From the NCBI GenBank assembly GCA_012295275.1, contig CM022673.1:4438605-4502604 (forward strand): a stretch of 64,000 nt of DNA, written 5' to 3'. The translations under genes were made by a program, and so were the position numbers. Below are positions 23,601 to 34,850 of this stretch, in pieces. Every line of letters begins with the position of its first letter. Position 1 is the first letter of the stretch. The notes beneath the pieces were generated by a model. It had not been told where the DNA came from, did not search any database, and saw only the letters and a list, made by a program, of their open reading frames with translations. The DNA is from Chrysomallon squamiferum (Eukaryota; Mollusca; Gastropoda; Neomphalida; Peltospiridae).

Positions 23601-23924
23601 CCAGCGGCAAATGCTGCATCCAGGCATTCTTTAACAGTTTTTGTTCCTTGTATTTTGTAGGTTCCAACTGAAATGTTCAAAATAAGTATAACGACAAACT
23701 GACAATATTAATCTTTAAATATTAAAAGAACAAAACAAAGCTAAAAGCCATTTGACATTAATTCCAACCGCGCCCCCAAAAAATAATAAAAAGAAAAAGA
23801 AATAAAATAAATATTGTTGTTTATCAGACGTGGTTTTCGTGGTTGTCTAACTTTAGATATACTTACAACCAATAATAGGCATTAATTTTCCAGTGTTTAA
23901 CAGAATTAGTCGTTCACATCCCAT
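20487..23924 (-). CDS. Aldo-keto reductase, complete, 7 exons, 291 aa
   Basis: Cytosolic NADPH-dependent reductase of aldehydes and ketones. Seven exons (minus strand): 23,924-23,867, 23,667-23,587, 23,273-23,166, 22,679-22,491, 21,911-21,712, 21,125-21,032 and 20,632-20,487. All junctions are GT-AG and in phase, giving 291 residues, a typical family length. The (beta/alpha)8 landmarks are present: [15 protein letters not shown] near the N-terminus; catalytic tetrad Asp47 and Tyr52 (DTASVYKNE), Lys81 (FITSKL) and His114 (YLIHWPG); nicotinamide contacts Ser154-Asn155 (GISNY), Gln176 and Tyr202 (AYSSLG); and [13 protein letters not shown] at 246-258 with Lys248/Arg254, which bind the NADPH 2'-phosphate. 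The short loops and [27 protein letters not shown] and RWAVQQGYG motifs fit the animal relatives of bacterial glyoxal reductases, often labelled prostaglandin/glyoxal-reductase-like, better than aldose reductase (about 316 aa). Substrate unknown. The start was chosen because it gives the usual short lead before LNTG. Confidence 0.96.
20633..21031 (-). other. AKR intron 6
   Basis: 399 bp, A+T-rich, with TTTATTATT tracts. Nothing else seen. Confidence 0.85.
21032..21125 (-). CDS. AKR exon 6
   Basis: 94 bp encoding residues 213-243, [20 protein letters not shown] followed by [11 protein letters not shown]. The '[12 protein letters not shown]' helix is typical of the family. Acceptor 'gttttgtttattcag', donor GTTAGT (weaker than consensus). 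Confidence 0.95.
21126..21711 (-). other. AKR intron 5
   Basis: 586 bp. On the minus strand a short (CA)n tract (about 21,668-21,681) lies some 30-45 bp past the exon 5 donor. Poly-A and oligo-A runs near 21,571-21,593. No other structure. Confidence 0.85.
21712..21911 (-). CDS. AKR exon 5 (cofactor pocket)
   Basis: 200 bp encoding residues 147-212. It has KSIGISNY (Ser154, Asn155), VLQIECHPH (Gln176) and FQAYSSLG (Tyr202). The donor is GTAAAT. Gly146 is split across the upstream junction. Confidence 0.96.
21912..22490 (-). other. AKR intron 4
   Basis: 579 bp of A+T-rich sequence without recognisable elements. Confidence 0.85.
22491..22679 (-). CDS. AKR exon 4 (catalytic His)
   Basis: 189 bp encoding residues 84-145, from PADHGRG through [20 protein letters not shown] (His114) to DMEKLYNE. 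It includes a chance TGACGTCA inside the coding sequence (codons DDVR, near 22,548-22,555). Donor GTCAGT. Confidence 0.96.
22680..23165 (-). other. AKR intron 3
   Basis: 486 bp with a poly-T run (plus strand about 22,733-22,750) and ATT repeats. No coding signal. Confidence 0.85.
23166..23273 (-). CDS. AKR exon 3 (catalytic Tyr and Lys)
   Basis: 108 bp. The split codon Asp47 (G|AT) is followed by [20 protein letters not shown] and ending EDIFITSKL, so exon 3 carries Tyr52 and Lys81 while Asp47 spans the junction. Confidence 0.96.
23274..23586 (-). other. AKR intron 2
   Basis: 313 bp with a (GTTT)n plus poly-T tract (about 23,505-23,544 on the plus strand). Nothing else. Confidence 0.85.
23587..23667 (-). 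CDS. AKR exon 2
   Basis: 81 bp after 'ttgaacatttcag'. Phe20 is completed across the junction, then [20 protein letters not shown] and AGYRSI. This is the canonical beta1-alpha1 region leading to catalytic Asp47. Confidence 0.95.
23867..23924 (-). CDS. AKR exon 1 (start codon)
   Basis: Coding part is 58 bp: [19 protein letters not shown] plus one base. The donor is the strong GTAAGT after GGT-T, which gives GFGTY; using the GT three bases earlier would give GVGTY and a poorer site. Upstream, 'tttttattatag' (about 23,942-23,953) resembles a 3' splice site, so a separate 5' UTR exon farther right is likely. Confidence 0.9.
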
Positions 23925-24954
23925 ATTTCTGATGCTTTTCACTATAATAAAAACGATTTTATATATTTTATTTTCTAAAACAATTAAAAAATAGATTATT
24001 TTATAAAACAAATCATTTTTTAAAATTTCACGACTTCCAGGTATGGTTAACTTGCAGAAATCTTGATTATCTCCCTTATTTGACCTGTTAGTTCATAGGT
24101 AATCGGCTAAACATTTTTGTGAAATTATTCAAACTGTATTTTGTTATTCATTTGAAATAGAAAAGACATGTACTTGATGGATATTTCTACAATGTTTTTA
24201 TTATTATTTACCATATATTTATTTTAACAGAATCATTAATTTTGCACGTTTCTTACAGTAAATTAAATATAAGCCTATTTAACAGTAACTAATAAAGAAA
24301 TAAAGGAAAAATGGGAATAAAAACATTCAAAAGTCAGGATACATAAATAGTGTCCTGATATTAATTTGGTTTGTTTGTTTCTGTTCCTGTTCAATTTTCT
24401 TTTGTTAATATGTGTATATCTGGGTATGTATTATTGTATGAATGTTTTTGTATGTGCGTGTGTGTTTTGTATGTTTAAAATTTCATATATAGGTATATAT
24501 GTATAGATCTGCGTATGCATTTATGTATGTTTGTCTATCTGTATTTTTATCTGTATTTTTGTATTTTTATGTTTTTATGTATGTTTGTATGCATGTATGT
24601 ATGCAACTGTGCGTGGGTGTGCACTGATACATAAATGTTAGCGAACTCCATGAATGTTACATCTCCTGTATGTTAATATCTATTTATACTATAAATGAAT
24701 TAGACGATACATCACAGCTAATACAGCACATAATAATATTTATTTTTAAACCAGTATATGTGTGTGTGTTAGTATATATATATCGCACCTCGTTTTTTGA
24801 AATTTTAGATCTACCCCAATTACTATTCTTGATATCAATTCAGATAGAAAGCAGTGAATGTTACGTCTGCCTAATTTATTGTCACTATTAGAAATTACAT
24901 TTTCGTTATAGCGAATCTTATTCGTAAAGGCGTACATTCTGTGTCACCATGACA

Positions 24955-25165
24955 GTAAGCTGTCTAGAATATATTGACTGGACAGTAATTTGACGTAAGG
25001 TGTTTGGACTGAACACTACATTTGTCTAGATATACTGGCCGGACCGGAAATTGTCTAGAAAACATCGACTGGATAGAAAATACAGTCGTATCTTAAATTG
25101 ACTAGAAAATGCTATTTGGATCGCAAGTTGAATAGGAAGTGGCAGTTGAATCATGAATCAATTAA
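24955..25165. repeat. Degenerate ~30-bp tandem array with CpGs
   Basis: The module 'ttgtctagaaaa-a--gactgga' recurs near 24,961, 25,023, 25,052, 25,099 and 25,129; spacings are 62, 29, 47 and 30 bp. Unlike the A+T-only arrays elsewhere, its units carry CpG-containing variants (gacgta, ggccggaccgg, atcgac). Confidence 0.55.
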
Positions 25166-25921
25166 ATTTTAATAAATTAAATTCCGTTCAACCGACATTA
25201 GGATTTAAAAATCAGTAATCTTGCAGCTAGCGTTCACGAGATGATTGTCAGTACATATTTTACTGAATATTTCCCAGCGATTTTATATTTTCTGCTAGTT
25301 CCAATTTTTTTAAATTAAAAAAAACCCACAAAAAACACAACAACCCAAAACCCCAATGAAAACAAAGTAATCCAGTCAAAAATATGAATAACAGTATAAA
25401 TTCTTTATTTGACTGCATACATATTTCTGTTGTTGGGAGATTGTTTATGAATACAGTATATGGATCCAGATTTACCAATGTTTTATTTTATTTTATTTTA
25501 TTTATCTTGACACATTCAGGCTTTAAATTTACCTCAACCCATATTCGTAGCTCACAATTTTTTGTATGGTTTTGCAGCAGTGGGGGGGGGAATGAGAAGT
25601 TATTTATTTTATAGTGCAACACGTTTCGTTTACTCTCAGAAGAGTCCCTGCCCATTTCTCAAAGTTTGTTTCCACATCTTTAACTGTTTTGCGACTGATC
25701 ATCAGTCAACGAACGGTCTCCAGTCGCAATTACCCGTCGAAACAGCAATGAAGTGACCGGACATGATAGCTAACTGAACATCTTTCAACAGTGAACGAGA
25801 TTCAGATCGTAAATTCACTCCTATTACAGTCCTGTAAGCACTGATTACGGGCGGCAGAGTAATCCAGATTAGCCAGTATACAGACTTTTGTCAAATGTGT
25901 CAGATACTGTAATCATGTCGG

Positions 25922-25929
25922 TGACGTCA
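25922..25929. promoter_or_regulatory. Perfect palindromic CRE, TGACGTCA
   Basis: Full cAMP-response element in the CpG-rich intergenic block, about 2.0 kb upstream of the AKR start and 3.0 kb upstream of the plus-strand start. CREB/ATF sites retaining CpG in an otherwise CpG-poor genome are suggestive of an unmethylated promoter. Which gene it serves is unknown; it could lie at an AKR 5' UTR exon. Confidence 0.5.
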
Positions 25930-25954
25930 GAAAAGGAAACAAACATTAACACTT

Positions 25955-26055
25955 TAGAAAAAAGTAAAGAAGAAGAAAATGGGGGGGGAATAGGGGAAAG
26001 AAAGAAAAGAAAAGAAAAGAAAAAAGAAAGAAAGAAAGAAAAGAAGAAGAAAAAG
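25955..26055. repeat. Polypurine stretch with G-run
   Basis: Almost pure A/G for about 100 bases, including eight G followed by 'aatagggg' and (GAAA)n units. It may form unusual DNA structure. Confidence 0.7.
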
Positions 26056-26707
26056 TGAACGAAAATAAAAAATAATCTATTTACAGTATTATTATATCAG
26101 TTATATCCTTTGTGACCGACCTGTACGTGAGAATGAAATAATAAATAAAATATTTATCTTTTTTTCTTCTAATCTCTTAGGCTCAAACGTGTTGAAAATA
26201 CACCAGGGTTAACTGCCTAGCAATGGGTTCCTACTGAAAGGGGGAGTTAAAATTCATTCCTTGCACAGAGGTAATTATGTTAATAAAATTAAAAACATTT
26301 TTCTTAATGTGTAACTGTTCTTACTTTTACAGATATTCAAAATATTATTTATATAATAATATTAATAATCTGAAGTTTATGATAGAAAAAATATTTTTTT
26401 ATCTTCACTTTTTTCCTTTCTTACTTTGGAATATATGTATTATAAGAAAGAATGAAAAAATATGTGTATGTAAATATTATACATATACATGAGGCAGGGG
26501 GAGCAACCACAGAGCTAGTCTATCATTTTTCTTTTGTTATTCGACATTTATATATTTCATTTATTTATCTATTATAGATTCTCTATAGTGATGTTCATAC
26601 CGCCTTGTTGTCATATCCACCACCATGACACCTCACCATAAACAGTTTTCAATATATTTTTATATTATTTATCATTATTATTATAATAATTATTATTATT
26701 ATTATTT

Positions 26708-26709
<2 letters not shown>

Positions 26710-26739
<30 letters not shown>
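26710..26739. repeat. Poly-T run, 30 T
   Basis: Homopolymer ending in GGG, preceded by ATT repeats. Confidence 0.9.
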
Positions 26740-26740
<1 letters not shown>

Positions 26741-27093
26741 GGTCTGTCCCCAACACAACGAATATTAAAAAAAGGGGGGAAAAAAAACACACACACACAA
26801 AGAAGATGTTTCTTACGTCTTATGTATTCAGTATTAAATCAAATGACAGTTTCCCAGTGCGCTGTGCCTTTTGTGGAATGAAACAGTTTAATAACTTTCC
26901 GTTGCAGGCGGACACCGTAGATTTCACCACATCATTATACCTAGATGTATAAATTACCTTACTACGAAGAGTTCAGTTGCGTCTGACGTAGGCATAACTC
27001 CGGCAAACGTGGCATGAGAGTTATCTTTAATTCAAGTATATATATCTTTGCATAAACGAAAAAGAAATATCTGGAATACTTCCATGATTATTT

Positions 27094-27212
27094 TATTTAT
27101 TTTTTTATTTATTTATTTTAATTATTTCTTTCCCATGGCCGCTGAAATTGGCGTGGTACGTGCTGCGGCCATCGCTTCGATAATTCAACCTGCTGGGATC
27201 GCCGTCAAATTA
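27094..27212 (-). mobile_element. GC-rich islet with A-rich tail (possible SINE-like fragment)
   Basis: About 80 bp (27,134-27,212) is GC- and CpG-rich (for example GCCGCTGAAATTGGCG and GCTGCGGCCATCGC), unlike its surroundings. On the minus strand it runs straight into an A-rich tail of AAAT units (27,094-27,133). A body plus A-rich tail is the architecture of a retroposed short element, but I do not recognise tRNA boxes or a known SINE core. It could instead be a CpG-rich regulatory segment next to a T-rich tract. Confidence 0.3.
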
Positions 27213-28727
27213 TGTTTTTACCAGTTTACAAAATTGTATTTGTATTGTATTTGTATACAAATCAGTCCCGTCATTATAGATTAATATTAAATTTGTTTAC
27301 AGATCGAAATAATTAATATTCCTGCCATGATAAATAACGTTCATTCTTTTTAACATCGATACATTTTATCACAGTCGAATTTTTTTTTAATAATATTCAG
27401 AATTTTTCTAGTATCAGCATTTTAAATTGTTGAAAGAGAAGAGTTTCCCCGAGCTACCGCTAGCAAATTCGCCCCCAGTCTCAGTGGTCCACCGCCCCAC
27501 TGTCACATTCGTTCCTGTTTCCTGAATAAAGTAATCTATAACTTTTGCAGGGAAGAAAGCATTGCTTTCTCACATGATAGCATTAATTCTCCTCACTAGT
27601 GGTTATTTCCCATCCCTACCATTGCGTTATCAGAGACCATGGTTGTATATTATACTGTATATGGGAAGGTCTGTATAAAGCATTGTTTACCGTTATCGAA
27701 AGAATAGACAACGATAACTAATGGCTTTCTTCTTTCATACAGTCACACGATTGAAACATATAAAAACATATAGCCTTTAATAATTAAATGTCTTAATCAG
27801 TAATCTTGAGAAGTCATGAAATTACTATTTACTGATTATATTTTTTAGAATTACACACCAATCTTTACTACTAATAAAGTATGACCAAAAAATACACTGA
27901 TGTTGTATTTTTAATTTACAGATAAAACATTCAAAATGTCTGTGTGTGTATATATATATATATATAATTATTCTGATAGAAATATTAACTATGCTGTTGT
28001 TGTTGTTATTGTTGTTATTTACACTTCTGAAGAATGCAAGTTACACAGTAATTTATTTATTTATTTATTATAAATAAATTTAGGAAATGAAAGTAAAATA
28101 CAATGTTAATAAATAAATGATATGTAAGAAGTCCAGTGTGTTTCTAAACAAGTGTCCATAAAAAATATTCTACAGATCTGACTACAAAGACCATTCTGTA
28201 TAGGCCTACCATTCATATTTTTCAGTTTCATGAAAGCTTATTACTGCCTTACAACACCATCATCGCCATCAGCAACGACCTCTGTGAGTGGTTAATTAAT
28301 TTTGAAGCTATTTGAAAAATGACACGGCTAACCAAAGGATTAAGATAAACCTATTAAAACCGGACACCTCTGTATTGGAAACATTTAACATCTCAAAATT
28401 AATAATATCGTTATGATAATGTTGTTGAAACTGACAAAACCAATAATATGCCGCCGACAAAGACAACACGTTGGTATATATATTATCCACAAGAATTTAA
28501 AACGGTGTTTTCTAGCGTAATTACAAATCATTTCCAGTCGATGCAATTGTCAGAAAAGCTTATCTCCATCTTTGAAGTAAACGGCATCGAAAGATTTTTC
28601 CATTAGCCTAAAACCCACGCAGATATTATTTTGGCGAGTCCTTATTTACATCGGTGTTTTTGTGGTATTATTCTCCCCCTTCACCACCAACGACCGTTAA
28701 CAGTATTTGCGGAGGTGATAACCATCG

Positions 28728-28800
28728 CGTCATAGTAACGTCACACGCACCTGCATATTTTATACAGTCAGGACGTCACAGCCTCATTAATATTCATCAG
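28728..28800 (+). promoter_or_regulatory. Putative promoter with two CRE-like sites and TATA-like box
   Basis: TAACGTCA (28,736-28,743) and GGACGTCA (28,771-28,778) each match the CRE at seven of eight positions. Between them lies TATTTTATA (28,756-28,764). The start codon follows about 150-190 bp downstream and the whole stretch is CpG-rich. This arrangement is common for CREB-driven genes of neurons and endocrine cells. The transcription start is not known. Confidence 0.45.
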
Positions 28801-28926
28801 CCACCTGCCATATTGGTATCTTTCTGTCGCGTGCCAGATTTCTCTTCTAAAATATGTCTCTGTCAATGTGAAAAGGATTATACCCGTTTTGTTTTAGTCT
28901 TGTAAACCAAAACATGCAGTGAAGAC

Positions 28927-29038
28927 ATGAGGGAAATGTCCAAGCTGCTTTTTATTGCGGTCTTGGCGGTGTTCGGCAAGCGAACAAGCTTGGGATTCGG
29001 AGCGCCGTTACAAACATTATTTCCACTTGGAACCATAG
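28927..29038 (+). CDS. Secreted-protein gene exon 1 (signal peptide)
   Basis: 112 coding bases ending ATA-G before GTAAGT. The sequence is unusually GC- and CpG-rich for the window ('gcggtcttggcggtgttcggcaagcg'), as expected for a first exon in a CpG-rich promoter. Lys18-Arg19 directly follows the hydrophobic core. Confidence 0.75.
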
Positions 29039-32000
29039 GTAAGTTGCGACATTAAACAATCGCCATGTGATTTCTGTGTTTACATAGACGCTCGTCTATT
29101 TTTACCTTTTTTTTTTTTTTTAAACTACCGCTTCCGCTTACCGGCCAAATCGTACACTGTCACTGCGTTTGTCGTCTTTTCTCAACACATTCGTCGGCTA
29201 TATATAAATTTATTTTTTTGCCCCCATCTATTAAATGTAGCATGTTTATAATAATATGCATATCGGCTTATAAAAATGTACATAATAATCGATGGCGCGT
29301 GCATACAATAATATCAAGAAGGGAGAAAATATTTAATGTGTGTGTGTGTGTGTGTGTGTACGTGTGTACGTGTGTACACATGCGTACACACACACGCACG
29401 CACACACACACATATTAGTGTTTCATATTATTATTATTAGCATAAAAAATATATATCTCATTACTATTGTTATTACTGTAAGTCATGTGTTTTTGTATAA
29501 TAATAATAATAATAAAATAATAATAATAATTATACAGCAGATTTTCACTGAATTTAATGGTCTATACAGTAACAGTAATTATACCGCATATTGATCATTT
29601 ACTTTTCGTAACTGTCAAAACAATAGTAAAATAATAATTGTTATCATTTGTATCATTTGGAAGTTCAGTAACAGTTATTCATACTGACTGTTCTTGAAAA
29701 TGATAAATAATAATAATAGTTTTTAAAATTATATTTAATTTATTAACTGAATGAATTAAAAGTAACTTTAAACACTGATCTAAAACTAAATATTATGATG
29801 TGCAACATTAGTTGATATATTATCTAACTGATTTATAGAATAAATAGATACTAACATGCAACAAATGTAACATTCATGGAGTTTGCTAACATTCATGTAT
29901 GAGTGCACACATATATAAATCATTTACAGATATGCACATACATACATACATATGTATATACATACACACAAAAATACATATATACATAAATACAAATATG
30001 CATATATAGGTACAAATAAAATAAATACATAAATGCATACATAGATCTATACATATATACATATGTATGCAGATATATAAACATACAAAACATACATCTG
30101 CACATACAAAAACATGCATATTAACATGCATTATACACCCCTTGCCCCTATGTACATTAACTCTCTTATGCCTATATAAACACAAACACAGACACACACA
30201 CACACACACACACAGAGACAACATATTCATGCTTGCACACATACAAAACACAGTTACTCATACACATATTCTAATAAACTTTTGCAGAAAATACAACCAG
30301 TATGTAATGTATGATAACAATCTGATAATACTATCAACATGTGTTACACACCAAGTACTTTTACTCTGAATAAACATTATGCAATGCAAATAAACTCTAA
30401 CTATGTAATACAAGTGTTAATTTCAATTTACCCAATAACTGCCTTCATATTAACACTGAAACCCTCTAAGCAGTATTAAAAAGAACAGAAAAGAAAATAA
30501 AAGTAAAGAAAGAAAGAAAAAGGAGAACAAAAATTCACTCACAAAGTCAGAAAAAAAATCAATCTGACATTAGCTGATATAGCCAGGTATCTTATTAAGA
30601 AAAAGTCTTAACTTTGTGATAAATATTAGTTCATTTTATTACATTCTTCAGTGCCACACCTGACATTTCATCTCTTTAGATGATAAATAAGTCTACCATT
30701 TAGACCGTTTATTTTTTTTTTTTTTTTTTTTTTTCAAATTGTTTAAATGTGTGTTTTTTTATCAGTTTTCTGAAAATACTTGAAATGTTTTGTTCCAGCC
30801 TTTACATGCTGAATGATGTTTAATGTACTGAATGTATTAGCATACATCATTTTGAACTGATATTAAAAAACAACTACAACAATAATAACAAAAATTAAGT
30901 AAAGGAATGATGTGACAGCATGGAGCAGCTGTTAGCCATTAATTCAAATTCTGAGAAGATCCACGTATATTCTTTGAATTGGGTGTGTATATTTATGTGT
31001 GTGTTTAATTAAAGTGTGTCTATCAATTATATATATATTATTTTTTTCTACTGCTTATATTAAGAACATTTATTTTGAGCAAGTAAAATAATTTACTTGA
31101 ATTATAAACTGTTATCACTATATATCTCAAACTAACTAATGAAGCACATACATAAATACACATACACACTTGTCAATAGATTACTATCTACCATCAATAT
31201 ACAGATAACAGGCTGGCACAGGTGTACTGGAGTATGTGTGTAAGTGTGTTTTTTGTGTGTGTTTTTTTACTTAATATTATATGTGTTTCTGTTTTGTTTT
31301 GTTTTTTAAATTTGAGTTTTGGATTTACCAAAGAATAGTAACTTGAGTAAGTATTGTTGTTTTGCTCAAATTAAGAGTGAACAAGGAACAGTGAATTTTG
31401 AGTTTTGCTCTAATGACAGGATTTTAAGACTAGTTTCTTGTTATTTATTTCTTGCTGAAATGAAGGGATTTGATAACAAAGACATATTATTATTTATGAA
31501 AGGAATATATACTATTGCTGAAATTAAGAGATACAGAAACCAGTCATACTAAAATGAGAGAACAGAAGGACCAGTATTGCCAAAATGAAGGGAATTAAGA
31601 GTCAGTCTCAGTGAAACTAAGGAACAGAAGGGATATGAGGAAAAACTCTTTCATTTGTATTTGGTGTAAAGACAGATTTTAAGTTTTGGCTTGAAGAACA
31701 GATATAAGGATATGTTTCTTGTGCAATCACTTAACATTTGCTGAAATGAAAGAACACAAGGACATGAAGACAAGTTAATGATTTACACAGTAATGGAATG
31801 TTTATTCCTGTTTTGTTAAATGACAAACTGGACGACAAGTTTCATAACTTCAAGAAATGATAGTTGATGTGCAAATTTTGCTGAAATAACATATCAGAAC
31901 AAAGTTCATAATGTACTGAAATAACACTGAAACAAGAACAAAGTTCATAATGGACTGAAATAACAGTGAAATGAGAACAAAGTTCATAATGTACTGAAAT

Positions 32001-32750
32001 AGCAATGATATCAGAACAAAGTTCATAATGTACTGAAATAACAATGATATCAGAACAAAGTTCATAATGTACTGAAACAACAAAGATATTAGAACAAAGT
32101 TCATAATGTACTGAAACAACAAAGATATCAGAACAAAGTTCATAATGTTCTGAAACAACAAAGATACGAGAACAAAGTGTATTGTACACTAAAATGACAT
32201 GATGTCAGTAAGTGTGTTTTGCTGAGAGGAAATATTGCATTAAGATTTCAGATTTACGTGTGAATTTTACATTAGTCTGTGCGATTCTGCTTGATGATGG
32301 ATGTCTCTGTCAGGCAAGAACAATTAGAACTGACTCCATATATTACAGTGTGATATGCATCAGGTGGCCAGACGCATTTGACAAAGAATAAAGAAATGGT
32401 AATGACAATAAAATATAGTTATTAAAGGATTAGTGAATAATATGGTATCCATCACACTGAAATGGTGAGATGTAGTTTATCCGTTATGTTAATAACATAC
32501 CTGCTTGGTTTCTGACATGAACAAAATGGTAGAATGTTTCTTTAAAAGTATCTTAGTATATATTACTATAGACGGTTGTAAGTGTCCAACTAGTCTCATT
32601 AATTAGTAAGTTGTATATTTGTTGTTGTTAACAGTGATAATGTGTTTTTAGGGAGTTTTTCTTGATTACGATTTCTGTTTTTACTTGTGTTTAATAATTT
32701 AATACTGTTTATCATCATCATCATCATTGTCAACATCATCATCATCATCA

Positions 32751-32784
<34 letters not shown>

Positions 32785-34795
32785 ATTGATGTTGATGTAT
32801 GAGAGTATAAAAATAAAATGGCTGCTTCTGCTATACAGACTCTCACTGTTATGAATTAGAAGCAATGGATTCTTTATGTAAATATGTATCCACTTGAAGT
32901 TGATCCAACAGGATAATATTAGCTAAAACAAAAAGAGGATACTGGCTGGAACTGAAAATTATTTAAAAAGTCCACAGAGATCATTTGAAAATGTTATCTA
33001 ACATTTATATAAATGTTATCTATGACAAGTACTTAAAAGGACTTAAAAATACACAACTTGAAAAATATTGTGTCAAATAAACAGAATTTTTTCTTGACAT
33101 AAAATAAATTATTTTAAAAAGTAATGTGTTAAGAACTCTTTATTTAGATAAAATTAAAAAAACGTAAGCCAAAGCTGTTACATAATCAGCAGCAAATGTG
33201 ATCTGTCGAGTATGTATTATCTAGGAAATCCTACTTCAGCACCCAAGTGAAAAATTCAGCCATTAAGAAAGAATTTCAGATAAAGAAAAAACAGGAGAAT
33301 AAGAACAAAAAGCATTTTGTCATGATCTATATTCCTTTGGGCCATTAATTTTTGATGTGATTAAGCCATCCACAAATTACAGAATTTGGCTCTCTGTATA
33401 ATTTTCTATGATTGCAATTCATTGGTAAGGTTTTTACGAGCTACGTAACATCAGATTGTGTGTGGTTACAAGCAGAATTTTAAAAAAAACCACTAATGAA
33501 ATGAAATCTCCTTGGTATAAAATTTTGAGATTGATTTGAAATGGAAATTGTGCTGACTTGACAGTTTAAATCTTTGAAACACATATTTTTGTGTGAAGGG
33601 AGTTAATGAATTTGAAAATAAAATTGAAGTAATAATAAAATTTGCAAAATCTAAGTCGTATTGTGGTTTTAATCAAATTTTCATGGCAGCTGAAGTGCAT
33701 TTATTTTATTTTATTTTATTTCAGTTCATTTCAGTTTTTATTTTATTACATTTTATTTTATTTTATTTTATTTTATTTTATTTTATTTTATTTTATTTTA
33801 TTTTATTTTATTTTATTTTATTTTTTATTTTTCATTTATTTTTATTTATTTATTTTATTTTTGTTTTTGTTTTTATATAAATATATATATATATCTTTCT
33901 TTTTTGTGGCTTTTATTTTTTTATTTTTAAAGTTATGTTTAGTTTACAGAAATTTAATTTTTTTAATTTTTTATTTATTTTTTATTTATTTTTTTTTTTT
34001 TTGCTGAATCTTGCAAAGCATGAATAAATTATAATTAAATGATATAAATGAATGAATATTAAATATTTTAATATTGCCAGTGATAATAGATATCAAATAT
34101 GCTTTTTAATTTAATTTTTTTATTTTTGTGTGTGTGTGTCTGTGTCTGTGTGTGATAGTTATAACAATATAATAAAAAATCTTATATTGTCGGTGCAAGG
34201 GTTACTCTTACAAATTAGCAACAACAATCTTTAATATTCACCTTCTCATGGAATAGAAAACAGCCATCATAATCCAGCATAAATCAGTTCTAGGTGAAAT
34301 GGGAAATTGCTACTCTAATGAGGATTGATCCTGCAACCAATCAAGCCTTGTCCCAAGGAATCTAGATTGTGGATGATTCTGGATGTGGACATTTTGTCTA
34401 GACATGAGTGTTTGCTAAACACATGGTAATCCATTGACAACACAATGGATTCTTCAGAGAATTTTGAGTCATGGTGTTTTATCAAAATGTGGATTCTTCT
34501 GTAACTCTGGGATTTCTGCAGGATTTGAGGAATGTGAAGAGGGATCTTGGAAATATTTCCTGAAACTGAAGTTTCAGTCTCCAGAAATTGCTTAATTACA
34601 CACTCTATTAAAAACTAGGAGTTAAATTAATTTTATTTATTTATTTTATATATTTCATTTTTTTTATTTTTTATTTCTTATATTTATTTATAAGTGTATG
34701 ATAGTGTCAGTGAAAAGTGCAATACAGTTTCCAAGCAATTCATTACCACATTCTGCTTTACATTTTTTTTATTTTTTATTTTATATTTTGTTAAT

Positions 34796-34850
<55 letters not shown>

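Larger units (their letters stand above)
23925..28926. other. Divergent intergenic region between AKR and the secreted-protein gene
   Basis: About 5 kb between two start codons facing away from each other. From about 24,900 onwards CpG dinucleotides are visibly more frequent than anywhere else in the window, with clusters at 24,900-25,950, 26,820-27,210 and 28,500-29,180. It contains a TG/TATG-rich tract (24,390-24,620), a ~30-bp CpG-bearing minisatellite, a perfect CRE at 25,922, G-runs (9 G at 25,582, 8 G at 25,981), a polypurine stretch (25,955-26,055), a 30-T run and the proximal promoter of the plus-strand gene. No coding exon could be supported. Confidence 0.6.

Noticed and set aside
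28654-28905. 83-codon ORF just upstream of the signal-peptide exon
   Set aside because: It overlaps the putative promoter (CRE-like and TATA-like elements), has no coding resemblance and ends right before the better-supported start.
29886-30251. Cys/Tyr/Val-rich ORF of 121 codons, possible cysteine-rich peptide
   Set aside because: It is a translation of ACAT/ACAC cryptic repeats. The same pattern occurs at 47,438-47,819.
31896-32178. CRISPR-like array
   Set aside because: Units are contiguous with no unique spacers, and the genome is eukaryotic.
31842-32189. 115-codon repeat protein on the minus strand
   Set aside because: Fully explained by the 39-bp minisatellite, and a second frame is open equally far. 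Retained only as a finding.
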